Origin: Nonomuraea aurantiaca
GTDB lineage: Bacteria > Actinomycetota > Actinomycetes > Streptosporangiales > Streptosporangiaceae
NCBI RefSeq assembly: GCF_020215705.1
Contig: NZ_JAIWNB010000010.1
Span: forward strand, 248,001-312,000
Length of the DNA stretch: 64,000 bases
Direction: 5' to 3'
The notes below the pieces were generated by a model, which was not told where the DNA came from, did not search any database, and worked only from the letters and a program-made list of their open reading frames with translations. A program made the translations under genes and the position numbers. Shown here piece by piece: positions 42,129-50,461 of the stretch (position 1 is its first letter; every line of letters begins with the position of its first letter).

Positions 42129-43334
42129 TTCGCCTCCGACTCGGGATCGCTACTGGACGTCGAGAGCCTCCGGGCCGACACCCCCGGGTGCGCGGAGGTC
42201 GTGCACTTCAACAACGCCGGATGCGGGCTGCTGGCCGCTCCGGTGCTGGCCACGATGCTCGACCATCTGCGACTGGAAGCCCAGATCGGTGGCTATGAGG
42301 CGGCGGCGGCCCGGGCCGTCCAGGTCCGCGCGTTCTATGCGGAGCTCGCGGCCCTGATCAACTGTGCTCCCGGAAACATCGCGTTCGCCGGTAGCGCCAC
42401 TCACGCCTTCGCCACCGCCCTGTCCTCGATCCCGTTCGAGGCCGGCGACGTCATCCTGACCACCCGCAACGACTTCATCTCCAACCAGATCGCGTTCCTG
42501 TCCCTGCGCGAGCGCTTCGGCGTGCGCGTCGTGCACGCGCCGGACGCGCCGGAGGGCGGCGTGGACGTGGCGGCGATGGCCGCGCTCATGCGGGAGCACC
42601 GGCCCCGGCTGGTGAGCGCCACCCACATCCCCACCAACTCCGGGCTGGTCCAGCCGGTCGCCGAGATCGGCCGCCACTGCCGCGAGCTGGACCTGCTGTA
42701 CATGGTCGACGCGTGCCAGTCGATCGGCCAGTACCCCATCGACGTGGCCGCGATCGGCTGCGACCTGCTCACCGCCACCTGCCGGAAGTTCCTGCGCGGC
42801 CCGCGTGGCTCCGGCTTCCTCTACGTGTCGGACCGGGTGCTGAAGGCGGGGTACGAGCCGCTGTTCATCGACATGCGCGGCGCCCGCTGGACCGGGCCGG
42901 ACCGCTACCAGCCCGCCGAGTCCGCCGCGCGGTTCGAGGAGTGGGAGTTCCCGTACGCGACCGTGCTGGGCTGCGCGGCCGCCGCCCGCTACGCCCGCGA
43001 GGTCGGCGTCGAGGCCATCGCGCGCCGCTCGCCCGCGCTGGCCGCCGGGCTGCGCGTCCTGCTCGACGCCGTTCCAGGGGTACGCGTGCTCGAAAAGGGC
43101 CTCGAGCTGGGCGCCATCGTCACCTTCACCATCGAGGGGTGGCGTCCGGAACCGTTCAAGGCGGCCATGGACGCGAAGGGGATCAACTCGGCGCTCAGCT
43201 TCCGGGAGTTCGCGCAGTTCGACTTCGGCGACAAGGACGTCGACTGGTGCCTGCGCCTGTCACCGCACTACTACAACACCGACGAGGAGGTGGACCAGGT
43301 GGCCGCCGCGGTCGCGGAGCTGGCGGGCGGCTAG
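42108..43334 (+). CDS. Class V aminotransferase (cysteine desulfurase-like fold)
   Basis: A 408-aa fold-type I PLP enzyme. FNNAGCG (34-40) is the substrate-end motif, FAGSATHAF (93-101) the cofactor phosphate loop, and VDACQSIGQYP has D201 and Q204 that contact PLP. TCRKFLRGPRGSGFLYV carries the Schiff-base lysine K227. No cysteine sits in the desulfurase active-site loop I recognise, so an aminotransferase, epimerase or lyase-type reaction on an amino acid is more likely than sulfur transfer. It is divergent from MocR with overlapping start codons, suggesting MocR controls it in response to its own amino compound. Confidence 0.85.
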   Translation: MILDNSAFASDSGSLLDVESLRADTPGCAEVVHFNNAGCGLLAAPVLATMLDHLRLEAQIGGYEAAAARAVQVRAFYAELAALINCAPGNIAFAGSATHAFATALSSIPFEAGDVILTTRNDFISNQIAFLSLRERFGVRVVHAPDAPEGGVDVAAMAALMREHRPRLVSATHIPTNSGLVQPVAEIGRHCRELDLLYMVDACQSIGQYPIDVAAIGCDLLTATCRKFLRGPRGSGFLYVSDRVLKAGYEPLFIDMRGARWTGPDRYQPAESAARFEEWEFPYATVLGCAAAARYAREVGVEAIARRSPALAAGLRVLLDAVPGVRVLEKGLELGAIVTFTIEGWRPEPFKAAMDAKGINSALSFREFAQFDFGDKDVDWCLRLSPHYYNTDEEVDQVAAAVAELAGG

Positions 43335-44749
43335 AACGAGCCCCGCTGCCAGGGTCCCCAGATGGCGAACGAGGTGCCCTCTTTGGACTGGACGTTGACG
43401 TACAGGGTGTGACCGCCGGGGCCGAAGGTGGAGCCCGCGAACTCCGCGCCAGGGTCGCCCGCCACCGGCTCCAGGCGGCAGAAGTCGAAGATCTGGCCCT
43501 GCTTGGTGAGGCCGCGCAGGAAGTTGTCGCCGTCGCCGTCCTCGCAGAGCACCAGCGTGCCTCGGGTGCTGGCCGTCACGTTGTCGGGCAGGTCCAGCAC
43601 CGACGAGCGCGGCGACTCGTACACGAGCCGGAGCCGCCCGGTCCACGTCTCGTACGCCCACACCTGCCCGCGTCCCTTGCCGAACCCGGACGGCGGCGTG
43701 TCACCCTCGGCGGTGGCGCCGCCCTGGGTGGAGCAGAAGTACACGGTGCCCTGGTGGTAGATGGCCCCTTCGAGCCGGGAGAAGATCGCCGCGCCCGCGG
43801 CCCGCCCCTGCTTGCCCACGGCCTGGACGGCCTCGTCGTTCGACGGCTTGCCGGTGAAGGTGGGGTCGGGGTCGTCGATGGTCACCCATACCGTGTTGTA
43901 CGTCGCGCCGGGCCGCTGCCCCTTGGACAGGTCCTTGCGCGGCGAGCCCTTGATCGCGAGCATCTGCAGCCGGCCGCCGTCGAGCAGCCGCCCGGCCTTG
44001 AGCGGGTGCTTGGGCGGCGTGTAGCGGTAGAAGCCGGAGGCGAACGCGAAGCAGTCCTCGGTCAGGTAGAGCGCCCCCGCCTGCGGGTCGAACGCGGCCG
44101 ACTCGTGCGCGAACCGGCCGGCGGCCTTGATCGGCTTGCCGTTGGAGGTGCCCGACACCGGCACCTCGAAGATGTAGCCGTGCTTGCGGGTCAGCTTGCC
44201 GTTGTCGCCGCCGGAGAAGTCGTTGGCCACGTCGGGGCCGTTGACGGTCTCCTCGCAGCTCACCCAGGCGTTCCACGGCATAGGGCCGCCGGAGCAGTTC
44301 ATCATCGTGCCGTTGAGCGACGGGGCGCTCTTGAGCACCTCGCCGTAGCGGGTGACGTGGAGGGTCGAGGTGCCGCCGCCGGCCGCCGGGTCGTAGGCCT
44401 TGTCCTTGTCGCCGAAGGCGCCGACCGCACCGCTGACCTCGTGGTTGCGCACGAGGATCGCGGTGTCGCGCGGCCCCCGGAACGCGGCCATCCCGTCGTG
44501 CCGGCCCGGCACGGTGGAGCCGTCGGAGTATTTGCTGCCCGCCGGGCTGAAGGAGCGGTATTTGAACCCGTCGGGCAGGTGCAGCCTGACCTTCCCGTCA
44601 CGCGCGTCGCGCACCGCCTTCAGCGGCCCGTAGCCGGTCGCCCGCGTGACCCCGCCCCTGGCGCCCGCGCAGGCCACTCCGGCGAACGGCCCGGTGATCC
44701 CGGCCGCGGCGGCCAGGCCTGCTCTGGTCAGAAAGCGACGACGGTCCAC
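43331..44749 (-). CDS. Tat-exported PhoX-family (DUF839) phosphatase-like protein
   Basis: A 472-aa exported protein. The twin-arginine signal DRRRFLTRAGLAAAAGITGPFAGVA covers residues 2-27. The body is a PhoX/DUF839 beta-propeller: VRNHEVSG near residue 96, WNAWVSCEETVNGPD near 158, GRFAHESAAFDPQAGALYLTEDC near 210, and LVLCEDGDGDNFLRGL near 405 with the acidic metal-binding residues. PhoX enzymes are Ca/Fe-dependent alkaline phosphatases folded before export, consistent with the Tat signal. Whether this member hydrolyses phosphate esters is uncertain. It ends 4 bp inside the convergent aminotransferase gene. Confidence 0.88.
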   Translation of the reverse strand: MDRRRFLTRAGLAAAAGITGPFAGVACAGARGGVTRATGYGPLKAVRDARDGKVRLHLPDGFKYRSFSPAGSKYSDGSTVPGRHDGMAAFRGPRDTAILVRNHEVSGAVGAFGDKDKAYDPAAGGGTSTLHVTRYGEVLKSAPSLNGTMMNCSGGPMPWNAWVSCEETVNGPDVANDFSGGDNGKLTRKHGYIFEVPVSGTSNGKPIKAAGRFAHESAAFDPQAGALYLTEDCFAFASGFYRYTPPKHPLKAGRLLDGGRLQMLAIKGSPRKDLSKGQRPGATYNTVWVTIDDPDPTFTGKPSNDEAVQAVGKQGRAAGAAIFSRLEGAIYHQGTVYFCSTQGGATAEGDTPPSGFGKGRGQVWAYETWTGRLRLVYESPRSSVLDLPDNVTASTRGTLVLCEDGDGDNFLRGLTKQGQIFDFCRLEPVAGDPGAEFAGSTFGPGGHTLYVNVQSKEGTSFAIWGPWQRGSF

Positions 44750-44874
44750 AAGGCCTCCCGAAGGTCAGGTCTCCGAACAGTAGCCGCTGACAAATCGCCG
44801 CATGCCCGGTTTGGTGAGATCCCCGGCGCGAGGCGTCGCGCTACCCCAAACTGGTCATCGGTAATCCCATGTCT

Positions 44875-44895
44875 TTATCCACAGGCTGTGGATAG
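44875..44895. promoter_or_regulatory. Inverted pair of DnaA-box-like sequences upstream of coaA
   Basis: TTATCCACA (44875-44883) is a perfect DnaA box. Three bases later TGTGGATAG (44887-44895) is its inverted copy with one mismatch at the end. The pair lies 52 bp upstream of the coaA start in an otherwise gene-free 198-bp spacer. No DnaA-box cluster surrounds it, so a replication origin is unlikely; DnaA control or chance palindrome are the options. Confidence 0.5.
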
Positions 44896-44947
44896 AGAGG
44901 GCCACCCGGTCGAGAGCGCGTGTGCCCGCCGTCGATACGCTGCCAAC

Positions 44948-45865
44948 GTGAACAACGGCTACGTTGAACTGAGCAGGGAGCAGTGGAGCGAACTCCGCAA
45001 GAACACGCCCTTGACTCTCACCGAGGCAGAGCTGGAAGAGCTGCGTGGCGTCGACGATCCCATCGACCTCGCCGAGGTCACCGACATCTACCTCCCCCTG
45101 ACCCGGCTGCTGAACCTCCACTTCACCGGGTCCAAACAACGCAGTAGCGTGCTGAGCGCGTTTCTCGGGCATCCCGGGCAGCGCGTGCCGTACATCCTGG
45201 GCATCGCGGGCAGTGTCGCGGTCGGGAAGTCGACGACGGCGCGGCTGCTGCACACGCTGCTGGCCCGCTGGCCCGAGCACCCGCACGTGGAGCTGCTCAC
45301 CACCGACAGTTTCCTCTATCCCAACGCGGTGCTGGAGTCCGAGGGGATCATGCATCGCAAGGGCTTCCCCGAGAGCTACGACCGCAGGGCGCTGGTCAGG
45401 TTCGTCGCCGAGGTCAAGGCCGGGCTGCCGGAGGTGCAGGCCCCGGTCTACAGCCACCTCGAATACGACATCATCCCCGGCGCCAAACAAGTAGTGAAAA
45501 GTCCGGACATTTTGATCATCGAGGGGTTGAACGTGCTGCAGCCCGCTCCGCCCACGTCCCTGGCGGTCAACGACTACTTCGACTTCTCGATCTACGTCGA
45601 CGCCAAGGTGGAGGACATCCGGGCCTGGTACGTCGACCGCTTCCACAAGCTCCGCCGCACCGCCTTCGAGGACCCCAAGTCCTACTTCAAGTACATCGCC
45701 GACCTCTCCGACGAGGAGGCGACGGAGTTCGCCGTCAACGTCTGGCGCGACATCAACGAGCGCAACCTGGTCGAGAACATCGCCCCCACCCGTGGCCGCG
45801 CCGGCCTGGTCATGCAGAAGGGCGCCGACCACTCCGTCAGGCGGGTACGGCTTCGCCGTACCTGA
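44948..45865 (+). CDS. coaA: Pantothenate kinase type I
   Basis: A 305-aa P-loop kinase catalysing the first committed step of coenzyme A synthesis. The Walker A motif GSVAVGKS is at residues 88-95. LLTTDSFLYPNAVLE carries the catalytic Asp, and KGFPESYDRRALVRFV and YSHLEYDI form the pantothenate site. Family length is normal. The GTG at 44948 was chosen at the family N-terminus. A long open frame extends 2.2 kb upstream in the same phase, but it is antisense to the PhoX gene. No SD is present; TACGCT 6 nt before the GTG suggests a leaderless message. Confidence 0.95.
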   Translation: MNNGYVELSREQWSELRKNTPLTLTEAELEELRGVDDPIDLAEVTDIYLPLTRLLNLHFTGSKQRSSVLSAFLGHPGQRVPYILGIAGSVAVGKSTTARLLHTLLARWPEHPHVELLTTDSFLYPNAVLESEGIMHRKGFPESYDRRALVRFVAEVKAGLPEVQAPVYSHLEYDIIPGAKQVVKSPDILIIEGLNVLQPAPPTSLAVNDYFDFSIYVDAKVEDIRAWYVDRFHKLRRTAFEDPKSYFKYIADLSDEEATEFAVNVWRDINERNLVENIAPTRGRAGLVMQKGADHSVRRVRLRRT

Positions 45866-45974
45866 ACACCTCCTCGAACAGGTAGGTCGCGAACCTGCCC
45901 GCGCACCCCTGATCGTCTATGTCGGCGAACCAGCAGTCCTCGCCGTCCTCGTGACACCTGAACGTCTGCCTCAT
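45837..45974 (-). CDS. Possible 45-aa cysteine-containing small protein
   Basis: A short frame whose protein reads MRQTFRCHEDGEDCWFADID then QGCAGRFATYLFEEVFRYGEAVPA. It has three cysteines, a clustered acidic segment and GC-rich third positions. GAGGG lies 8 nt before the ATG at 45974. It overlaps the last 29 bp of coaA antisense. No family is recognised. The codon pattern and balanced composition make it better than a random frame, but expression is unproved. Confidence 0.4.
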   Translation of the reverse strand: MRQTFRCHEDGEDCWFADIDDQGCAGRFATYLFEEVFRYGEAVPA

Positions 45975-46019
45975 GTGAGAGACCCTCGCGTACGGCGGTC
46001 AACGCCTCATCAACATCGA

Positions 46020-46964
46020 ATGGACGAGAATGACCCGGTGCTACATCTTCGATTGATCACCCCGTCCACCCGTACGGAGGAGGTGACGGCCGTGCTCGAC
46101 GAGTGCACGGGCGTCACCAACGTCGTCGTGCTGCCCGGCGCGGCCCGCGAGCCGCAGGGCGATCTGATCCTCTGCGACGTCGCGCGCGAGGCGGCCAACG
46201 AGGTGATCGACCGGCTCAAGTGGGTGCAGGACGAAGGCTCGATCGCCGTCGAGCAGGTGCACCTGGCCCTGTCCAAGGTCGCCGCGGACGCCGTCGAGGA
46301 GGCTCCCGGCGACCCCGACGACGCGGTCATCTGGGCGGAGCTCGCCCAGAGGGTGCGGGCCGAGTCGCGCATCACGTGGGCGTACCTGGCCTTCCTCGCG
46401 ATCGCCACGCAGCTCGCGGGCATCGGCGTCCTGCAGAACTCACCCATCCTGATCGTCGGCGCGATGGTGCTCGGCCCCGAGTTCGGCGCCATCGCGGCCA
46501 TCTGCTTCGGCCTGCTCCGCGGCCGGGGCCGGCTGATCGTCTCCTCGCTCAAGACCCTGGTCGTCGGGTTCGCGGTGGCGATCGCGATCACGTTCGCCTG
46601 CGCGCTGGTCTCGCGCTGGATGGGCTGGATCGACCTGAGCAACCTGCGGGTGAACGAGGAGGTCCAGTTCATCGTCAAGCCCGACCGCTGGTCCTTCATC
46701 GTGGCGCTGCTGGCGGGCGCCGCCGGGGTGCTGTCGATCACGGCGGGCAAGTCGTCCGCCCTGATCGGCGTCTTCATCTCGGTCACCACGGTCCCCGCCG
46801 CCGGCTACGTGGCCGTGGCACTGGCGCTCAGCGATTGGGGCGAGGTCGGCGGCTCAGTGGCGCAACTCGCGCTGAACATCGCCGGCATGATCATCTCAGG
46901 CACCGTCACCCTGGTGATCCAGCGGAAATTCTGGCCTCAAGTAGGACATCGTTCATCCGTGTGA
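46020..46964 (+). CDS. DUF389 family membrane protein
   Basis: A 314-aa protein of the DUF389 family. A 90-residue cytoplasmic alpha/beta domain (LHLRLITPSTRTEEVTAVLDE...) is followed by about six transmembrane helices. These include ITWAYLAFLAIATQLAGIGVL, PILIVGAMVLGPEFGAIAAICFGL with the conserved GAMVLGPEFG, and LNIAGMIISGTVTLVIQ. Function of the family is unknown; a channel or transporter role has been suggested. The start may be the ATG at 46020 or the GTG at 46038, which matches the usual family N-terminus (VLHLRL); neither has a clear SD. It stands between coaA and the ABC block. Confidence 0.87.
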   Translation: MDENDPVLHLRLITPSTRTEEVTAVLDECTGVTNVVVLPGAAREPQGDLILCDVAREAANEVIDRLKWVQDEGSIAVEQVHLALSKVAADAVEEAPGDPDDAVIWAELAQRVRAESRITWAYLAFLAIATQLAGIGVLQNSPILIVGAMVLGPEFGAIAAICFGLLRGRGRLIVSSLKTLVVGFAVAIAITFACALVSRWMGWIDLSNLRVNEEVQFIVKPDRWSFIVALLAGAAGVLSITAGKSSALIGVFISVTTVPAAGYVAVALALSDWGEVGGSVAQLALNIAGMIISGTVTLVIQRKFWPQVGHRSSV

Positions 46965-47004
46965 ACGAGGCCACACCCCGTGTCCGGCCGGTAGGGTCCG
47001 GATC

Positions 47005-47916
47005 ATGCACATCCTCGCTACCGAGGGGCTGACCAAACGCTTCCCGACCGTCACGGCACTCGACCAGCTGACGGTCACCGTCGGATCCGGTGTCACCGGC
47101 CTGGTCGGGGCGAACGGCGCGGGCAAGTCGACGCTGATCAAGATCCTGCTGGGCCTGCTGCCCCCGACCGGGGGCGGCGCGCGGGTGCTCGATCTCGACG
47201 TGACCACGCAGGGCGCCGAGATCCGCAGGTTCGTGGGCTACATGCCCGAGCACGACTGCCTTCCCCCTGACGTGTCCGCCACCGAGCTGGTCGTCCACCT
47301 TGCCCAGATGTCCGGGTTGCCGCGTACGGCCGCCCGCGAGCGCGCCGCCGACGTGCTGCGCCACGTCGGCCTGGCCGAGGAGCGCTACCGCGCCATCGGC
47401 GGCTACTCCACCGGCATGAAGCAGCGGGTCAAGCTGGCCCAGGCGCTCGTGCACGACCCCAAACTGATCTTCCTGGACGAGCCGACCAACGGGCTCGACC
47501 CGCGCGGCCGGGACGAGATGCTGGCGCTGATCAGGCGCATCGGCACCGACTTCGGCATCAGCGTGCTCGTCACCTCGCACCTGCTCGGCGAGCTGGAGCG
47601 GATCTGCGACCACGTGATCGTCATCGACGGGGGCCGGCTGCTGCGCTCGTCCGCGATCGCCGGGTTCACCCAGGCCACGCAGACCGTCACGGTCGAGGTC
47701 GAGGAGGGCACGCAGCCGCTCGCCGAGCGGCTGTCCGAGCTCGGCCACGGCGCCGTCCAGCACGGCCGCCTGCTGCTGGTCAAGGTGACGGGCCCGGAGA
47801 CGTTCGACGCGATCCGCGACGCGGCCGTCGATCTCGACCTCTGCCTGATCCGGCTGGAACAGGGCCGCCACCGCATCGAGGACGTCTTCAGGGAGGAGGT
47901 CGACGCGGGTGTCTGA
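47005..47916 (+). CDS. ABC transporter ATP-binding protein (first of two)
   Basis: A 303-aa ABC ATPase. Walker A is GANGAGKST (residues 36-44), the signature is YSTGMKQRV near 134 (a common ABC-2 variant of LSGGQ), Walker B is LIFLDEPTNGLDP and the H-loop TSHLLGELERI. The C-terminal 70 residues are the regulatory tail typical of ABC-2/drug or natural-product exporters. It is coupled to a permease gene by an 8-bp overlap, then to a second ATPase-permease pair. No SD precedes the ATG; TAGGGT 7 nt upstream suggests a leaderless transcript. Substrate unknown. Confidence 0.92.
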   Translation: MHILATEGLTKRFPTVTALDQLTVTVGSGVTGLVGANGAGKSTLIKILLGLLPPTGGGARVLDLDVTTQGAEIRRFVGYMPEHDCLPPDVSATELVVHLAQMSGLPRTAARERAADVLRHVGLAEERYRAIGGYSTGMKQRVKLAQALVHDPKLIFLDEPTNGLDPRGRDEMLALIRRIGTDFGISVLVTSHLLGELERICDHVIVIDGGRLLRSSAIAGFTQATQTVTVEVEEGTQPLAERLSELGHGAVQHGRLLLVKVTGPETFDAIRDAAVDLDLCLIRLEQGRHRIEDVFREEVDAGV

Positions 47917-48766
47917 GATCTATGACATCGGTTACCGCCATTACGACGGTCCGCGGCTCGGCCGCGGCTACTCGACGCGCGCGCTCACCGTCCACAGCCT
48001 GCGCGGCGTCTTCGGCCTCGGCCGTACGGCGCGCAGCAAGATCATCCCGTTCGCCCTGGGCGTCATCATGCTGCTGCCCGCGGTCGTGTCGATCGCGATG
48101 ATGGCCCTGATGAGCCGGCGCGGCATGAGCTACAGCGGCTTCGCGGTCTATATGCAGACGGTCGTGGCCATCTTCCTGGCCGCGCAGGCGCCGACGGTCG
48201 TCGCGCCCGACCTGCGCTTCCGGGTGCTGCCGCTCTACCTGTCACGTCCGGTCACGATCGCCGAGTACGTGACCGCCAAGGTCATCGCCATGACCGCCGC
48301 GCTGTTCCTGCTGCTCGCCGTGCCGCTCACGGTGATCTACGTGGGCGAGCTGGTGATCGACATGGACGGGCCGCCGCAGACCAAGGAATACCTCGGGGCC
48401 CTGGTCATGGCGCTGGTGCTCGCACTCCTGCTGTCGTCGTTCGGCCTGGCCATCGCCTCGCTGACGCCCAGGCGGGGGCTCGGCGTCGCCTCCGTCATCG
48501 CCCTCTACCTGCTCACCTCGGCCTCCGTCCCGGTCATCTTCGGCACGCTGTACTCGACGGGCAACGAGTCGGGAGCCGCGTGGGCCTGGCTGCTGAACCC
48601 GTTCTGGCTGGTGGACGCCGTACAGGTGTGGCTGTTCGGCACCACGCCCAACGTTCCGGACGGCGGCTACCCGCCGGGGCCCGTCCCGGCGATCCTCGTG
48701 GTCGTGCTCATCGGGATCGGCCTGGCGGCGCTCGCGGCCCGCTATCGGAAGGCGGCCGCCCGATGA
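47909..48766 (+). CDS. ABC-2 type permease (first of two)
   Basis: A 285-aa integral membrane protein with about six TM helices: IIPFALGVIMLLPAVVSIAMMAL, FAVYMQTVVAIFLAAQAPTVV, VIAMTAALFLLLAVPLTVIYV, LGALVMALVLALLLSSFGLAI, LGVASVIALYLLTSASVPVI and ILVVVLIGIGLAALAA. VVAPDLRFRVLPLYLSRPVT is the cytoplasmic motif typical of ABC-2 permeases of the exporter and copper/bacteriocin-immunity type. It starts with a GTG overlapping the first ATPase gene by 8 bp and ends ATGA with the second ATPase gene. It should pair with one or both ATPases. Confidence 0.9.
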   Translation: MSEIYDIGYRHYDGPRLGRGYSTRALTVHSLRGVFGLGRTARSKIIPFALGVIMLLPAVVSIAMMALMSRRGMSYSGFAVYMQTVVAIFLAAQAPTVVAPDLRFRVLPLYLSRPVTIAEYVTAKVIAMTAALFLLLAVPLTVIYVGELVIDMDGPPQTKEYLGALVMALVLALLLSSFGLAIASLTPRRGLGVASVIALYLLTSASVPVIFGTLYSTGNESGAAWAWLLNPFWLVDAVQVWLFGTTPNVPDGGYPPGPVPAILVVVLIGIGLAALAARYRKAAAR

Positions 48767-49677
48767 ACATCGAGCTCGCACAGGTCTCTCGCTGGTACGG
48801 CAACGTGGTGGCGGTCAACGACGTCACGATGACGATCGGTCCCGGCGTCACCGGCCTGCTCGGCCCCAACGGCGCGGGCAAGTCGACGCTGCTGCACATG
48901 ATGGCCGGGTTCCTGGCCCCCTCGGGCGGCACGGTGACGATGGACGGCACCAAGATCTGGAAAAACCACCACATCTATAAGAACATCGGCCTGGTTCCTG
49001 AACGGGAGGGTGTTTACGGGTTCCTCACCGGCTGGCAGTTCGTCCTGTCCGCCGCCCGGCTCCACGGTCTGCCCGATCCGGTCGAGGCCGCCCGCAAGGC
49101 GCTGGCCACGGTCGAGATGGAGGAGCCCAAGGACCGCCGCGTCGAGACCTATTCCAAGGGCATGCGCCAGCGGGTGAAGGTCGCCGCCGCGCTCGTCCAC
49201 GACCCGCCGGTGCTGCTGCTCGACGAGCCGTTCAACGGCATGGACCCGCGCCAGCGGCTGCACCTGATGGATCTGATCCGCTCGATGGGCACGGCGGGCA
49301 AGACGATCCTGTTCAGCTCGCACATCCTGGAGGAGGTCGAGCGGGTCGCCCAGCAGATCGAGGTGCTGGTCGCGGGCCGGCACGCCGCCTCGGGCAACTT
49401 CCGCGAGATCCGCCGGCTGATGACCGACCGGCCGCACCTGTTCAGGATCCGGTCGAGCGACGACAGGAAGCTCGCCGCCGCCCTGATGCTCGACAGCTCG
49501 GCGGGCGGCGTCTCGCTCGGCGCGGGCGGGCTGGAGGTCCAGGCGGTCGAGTTCCGGCGCTTCGCGCGGCTGCTGCCGCGCGTCGCCCGCGCCGAAGGGA
49601 TCCGCCTGCACGAGGTCTCCCCCGCCGACGAGGACCTGGAGAGCGTCTTCGCCTACCTGATCAACAGGAGCGCCTGA
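48763..49677 (+). CDS. ABC transporter ATP-binding protein (second of two)
   Basis: A 304-aa ABC ATPase, paralogous to the first. Walker A is GPNGAGKST near residues 33-41, signature YSKGMRQRV near 127, Walker B VLLLDEPFNGMDP, and the H-loop SSHILEEVERV. The ABC-2 C-terminal tail (RIRSSDDRKLAAALML...DLESVFAYLIN) is present. It begins in the ATGA overlap with the first permease, so all four genes are co-expressed. The next permease follows after 46 bp. Confidence 0.92.
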   Translation: MNIELAQVSRWYGNVVAVNDVTMTIGPGVTGLLGPNGAGKSTLLHMMAGFLAPSGGTVTMDGTKIWKNHHIYKNIGLVPEREGVYGFLTGWQFVLSAARLHGLPDPVEAARKALATVEMEEPKDRRVETYSKGMRQRVKVAAALVHDPPVLLLDEPFNGMDPRQRLHLMDLIRSMGTAGKTILFSSHILEEVERVAQQIEVLVAGRHAASGNFREIRRLMTDRPHLFRIRSSDDRKLAAALMLDSSAGGVSLGAGGLEVQAVEFRRFARLLPRVARAEGIRLHEVSPADEDLESVFAYLINRSA

Positions 49678-49723
49678 TGAACCCGCGAAGATACCGGATC
49701 CCAGCGACCAATGGGGTGAGGCA

Positions 49724-50440
49724 ATGAACTCAGTGGTCGCAGGCATTACTTACCGGGCGTTGCTGGGCAGGCGCAGGATCTTCCTTCTGCTTCTGCTGCC
49801 GCTGGCGCTGATCGGGCTGGCCGTCATGCTGCGGGTGTTCGGCGGCGATGACCCGCGCTCGGCCGAGCTGCTGATGGCCAAGTTCGCCATCGGCACGATG
49901 CTTCCGCTGCTCGGCCTCATCGCGGGCACCGGGGTGATCGCCCCGGAGATCGACGACGGCACGATCATCCACCTGATGTCCAAGCCGATCTCCCGGCCGG
50001 CCATCGCGCAGACGAAGTTCCTGGTGGCCGCCTCGCTGCTGGCGGTGTTCGCGGCGGTCCCGACGTACTTCGCGGCCTGGCTGCTGGTGGGCAACGAGGA
50101 CGGTCTCGCGGCGGGCTTCGCGCTCGGCGCGCTGGTCGCGGGCATCGCCTACGCCGCAGTGTTCCTGCTGCTCGGCATCCTGACCCGCCACGCGGTCACG
50201 ATCGGGATCATCTACGCGCTGTTGTGGGAGACGCTGGTCGGCTCGTTCGTGCCGGGGGCGCAGAAGTTCTCCATCCAGCAGTGGGCCCTGACGATCGCCG
50301 ACCAGCTCTCCGGCACCCCGTTCCTGACGGCCAACGTGACGCTCGGCTTCGCCGTACCGGCGCTGATCATCGTAACGCTGGGCGCGGTGCTCTGGGCCGG
50401 ACAGCGGCTGCGGGTCTTCACGCTGACGGGCGACGAATAG
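49724..50440 (+). CDS. ABC-2 type permease (second of two)
   Basis: A 238-aa membrane protein with six predicted TM segments, beginning RIFLLLLLPLALIGLAVML. It contains GVIAPEIDDGTIIHLMSKPISRPAIAQTK, the cytoplasmic signature of NosY/CcmB-like ABC-2 permeases. Further helices are FLVAASLLAVFAAVPTYFAAWLL, AGIAYAAVFLLLGILT, AVTIGIIYALLWETLVGSF and ALIIVTLGAVLWAGQRL. It completes the two-ATPase/two-permease operon. GGGGTGAGG precedes the ATG. Whether the four proteins form one heteromeric exporter or two separate ones cannot be told. It is convergent with the AMP-ligase gene, 21 bp apart. Confidence 0.88.
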   Translation: MNSVVAGITYRALLGRRRIFLLLLLPLALIGLAVMLRVFGGDDPRSAELLMAKFAIGTMLPLLGLIAGTGVIAPEIDDGTIIHLMSKPISRPAIAQTKFLVAASLLAVFAAVPTYFAAWLLVGNEDGLAAGFALGALVAGIAYAAVFLLLGILTRHAVTIGIIYALLWETLVGSFVPGAQKFSIQQWALTIADQLSGTPFLTANVTLGFAVPALIIVTLGAVLWAGQRLRVFTLTGDE

Positions 50441-50461
50441 CCCTTCCATCATGGGCAGCGC

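Noticed and set aside
44875..44895. Replication origin
   Set aside because: Only one inverted pair of DnaA-like boxes; no further boxes, no dnaA/dnaN neighbourhood.
42713..44947. Very long open frame running into coaA (over 1000 codons)
   Set aside because: Its first 745 codons are antisense to the Tat-exported PhoX gene and read as Arg/Ala/Gly/His-rich nonsense typical of GC-rich shadow frames. Only the part from 44948 is CoaA.
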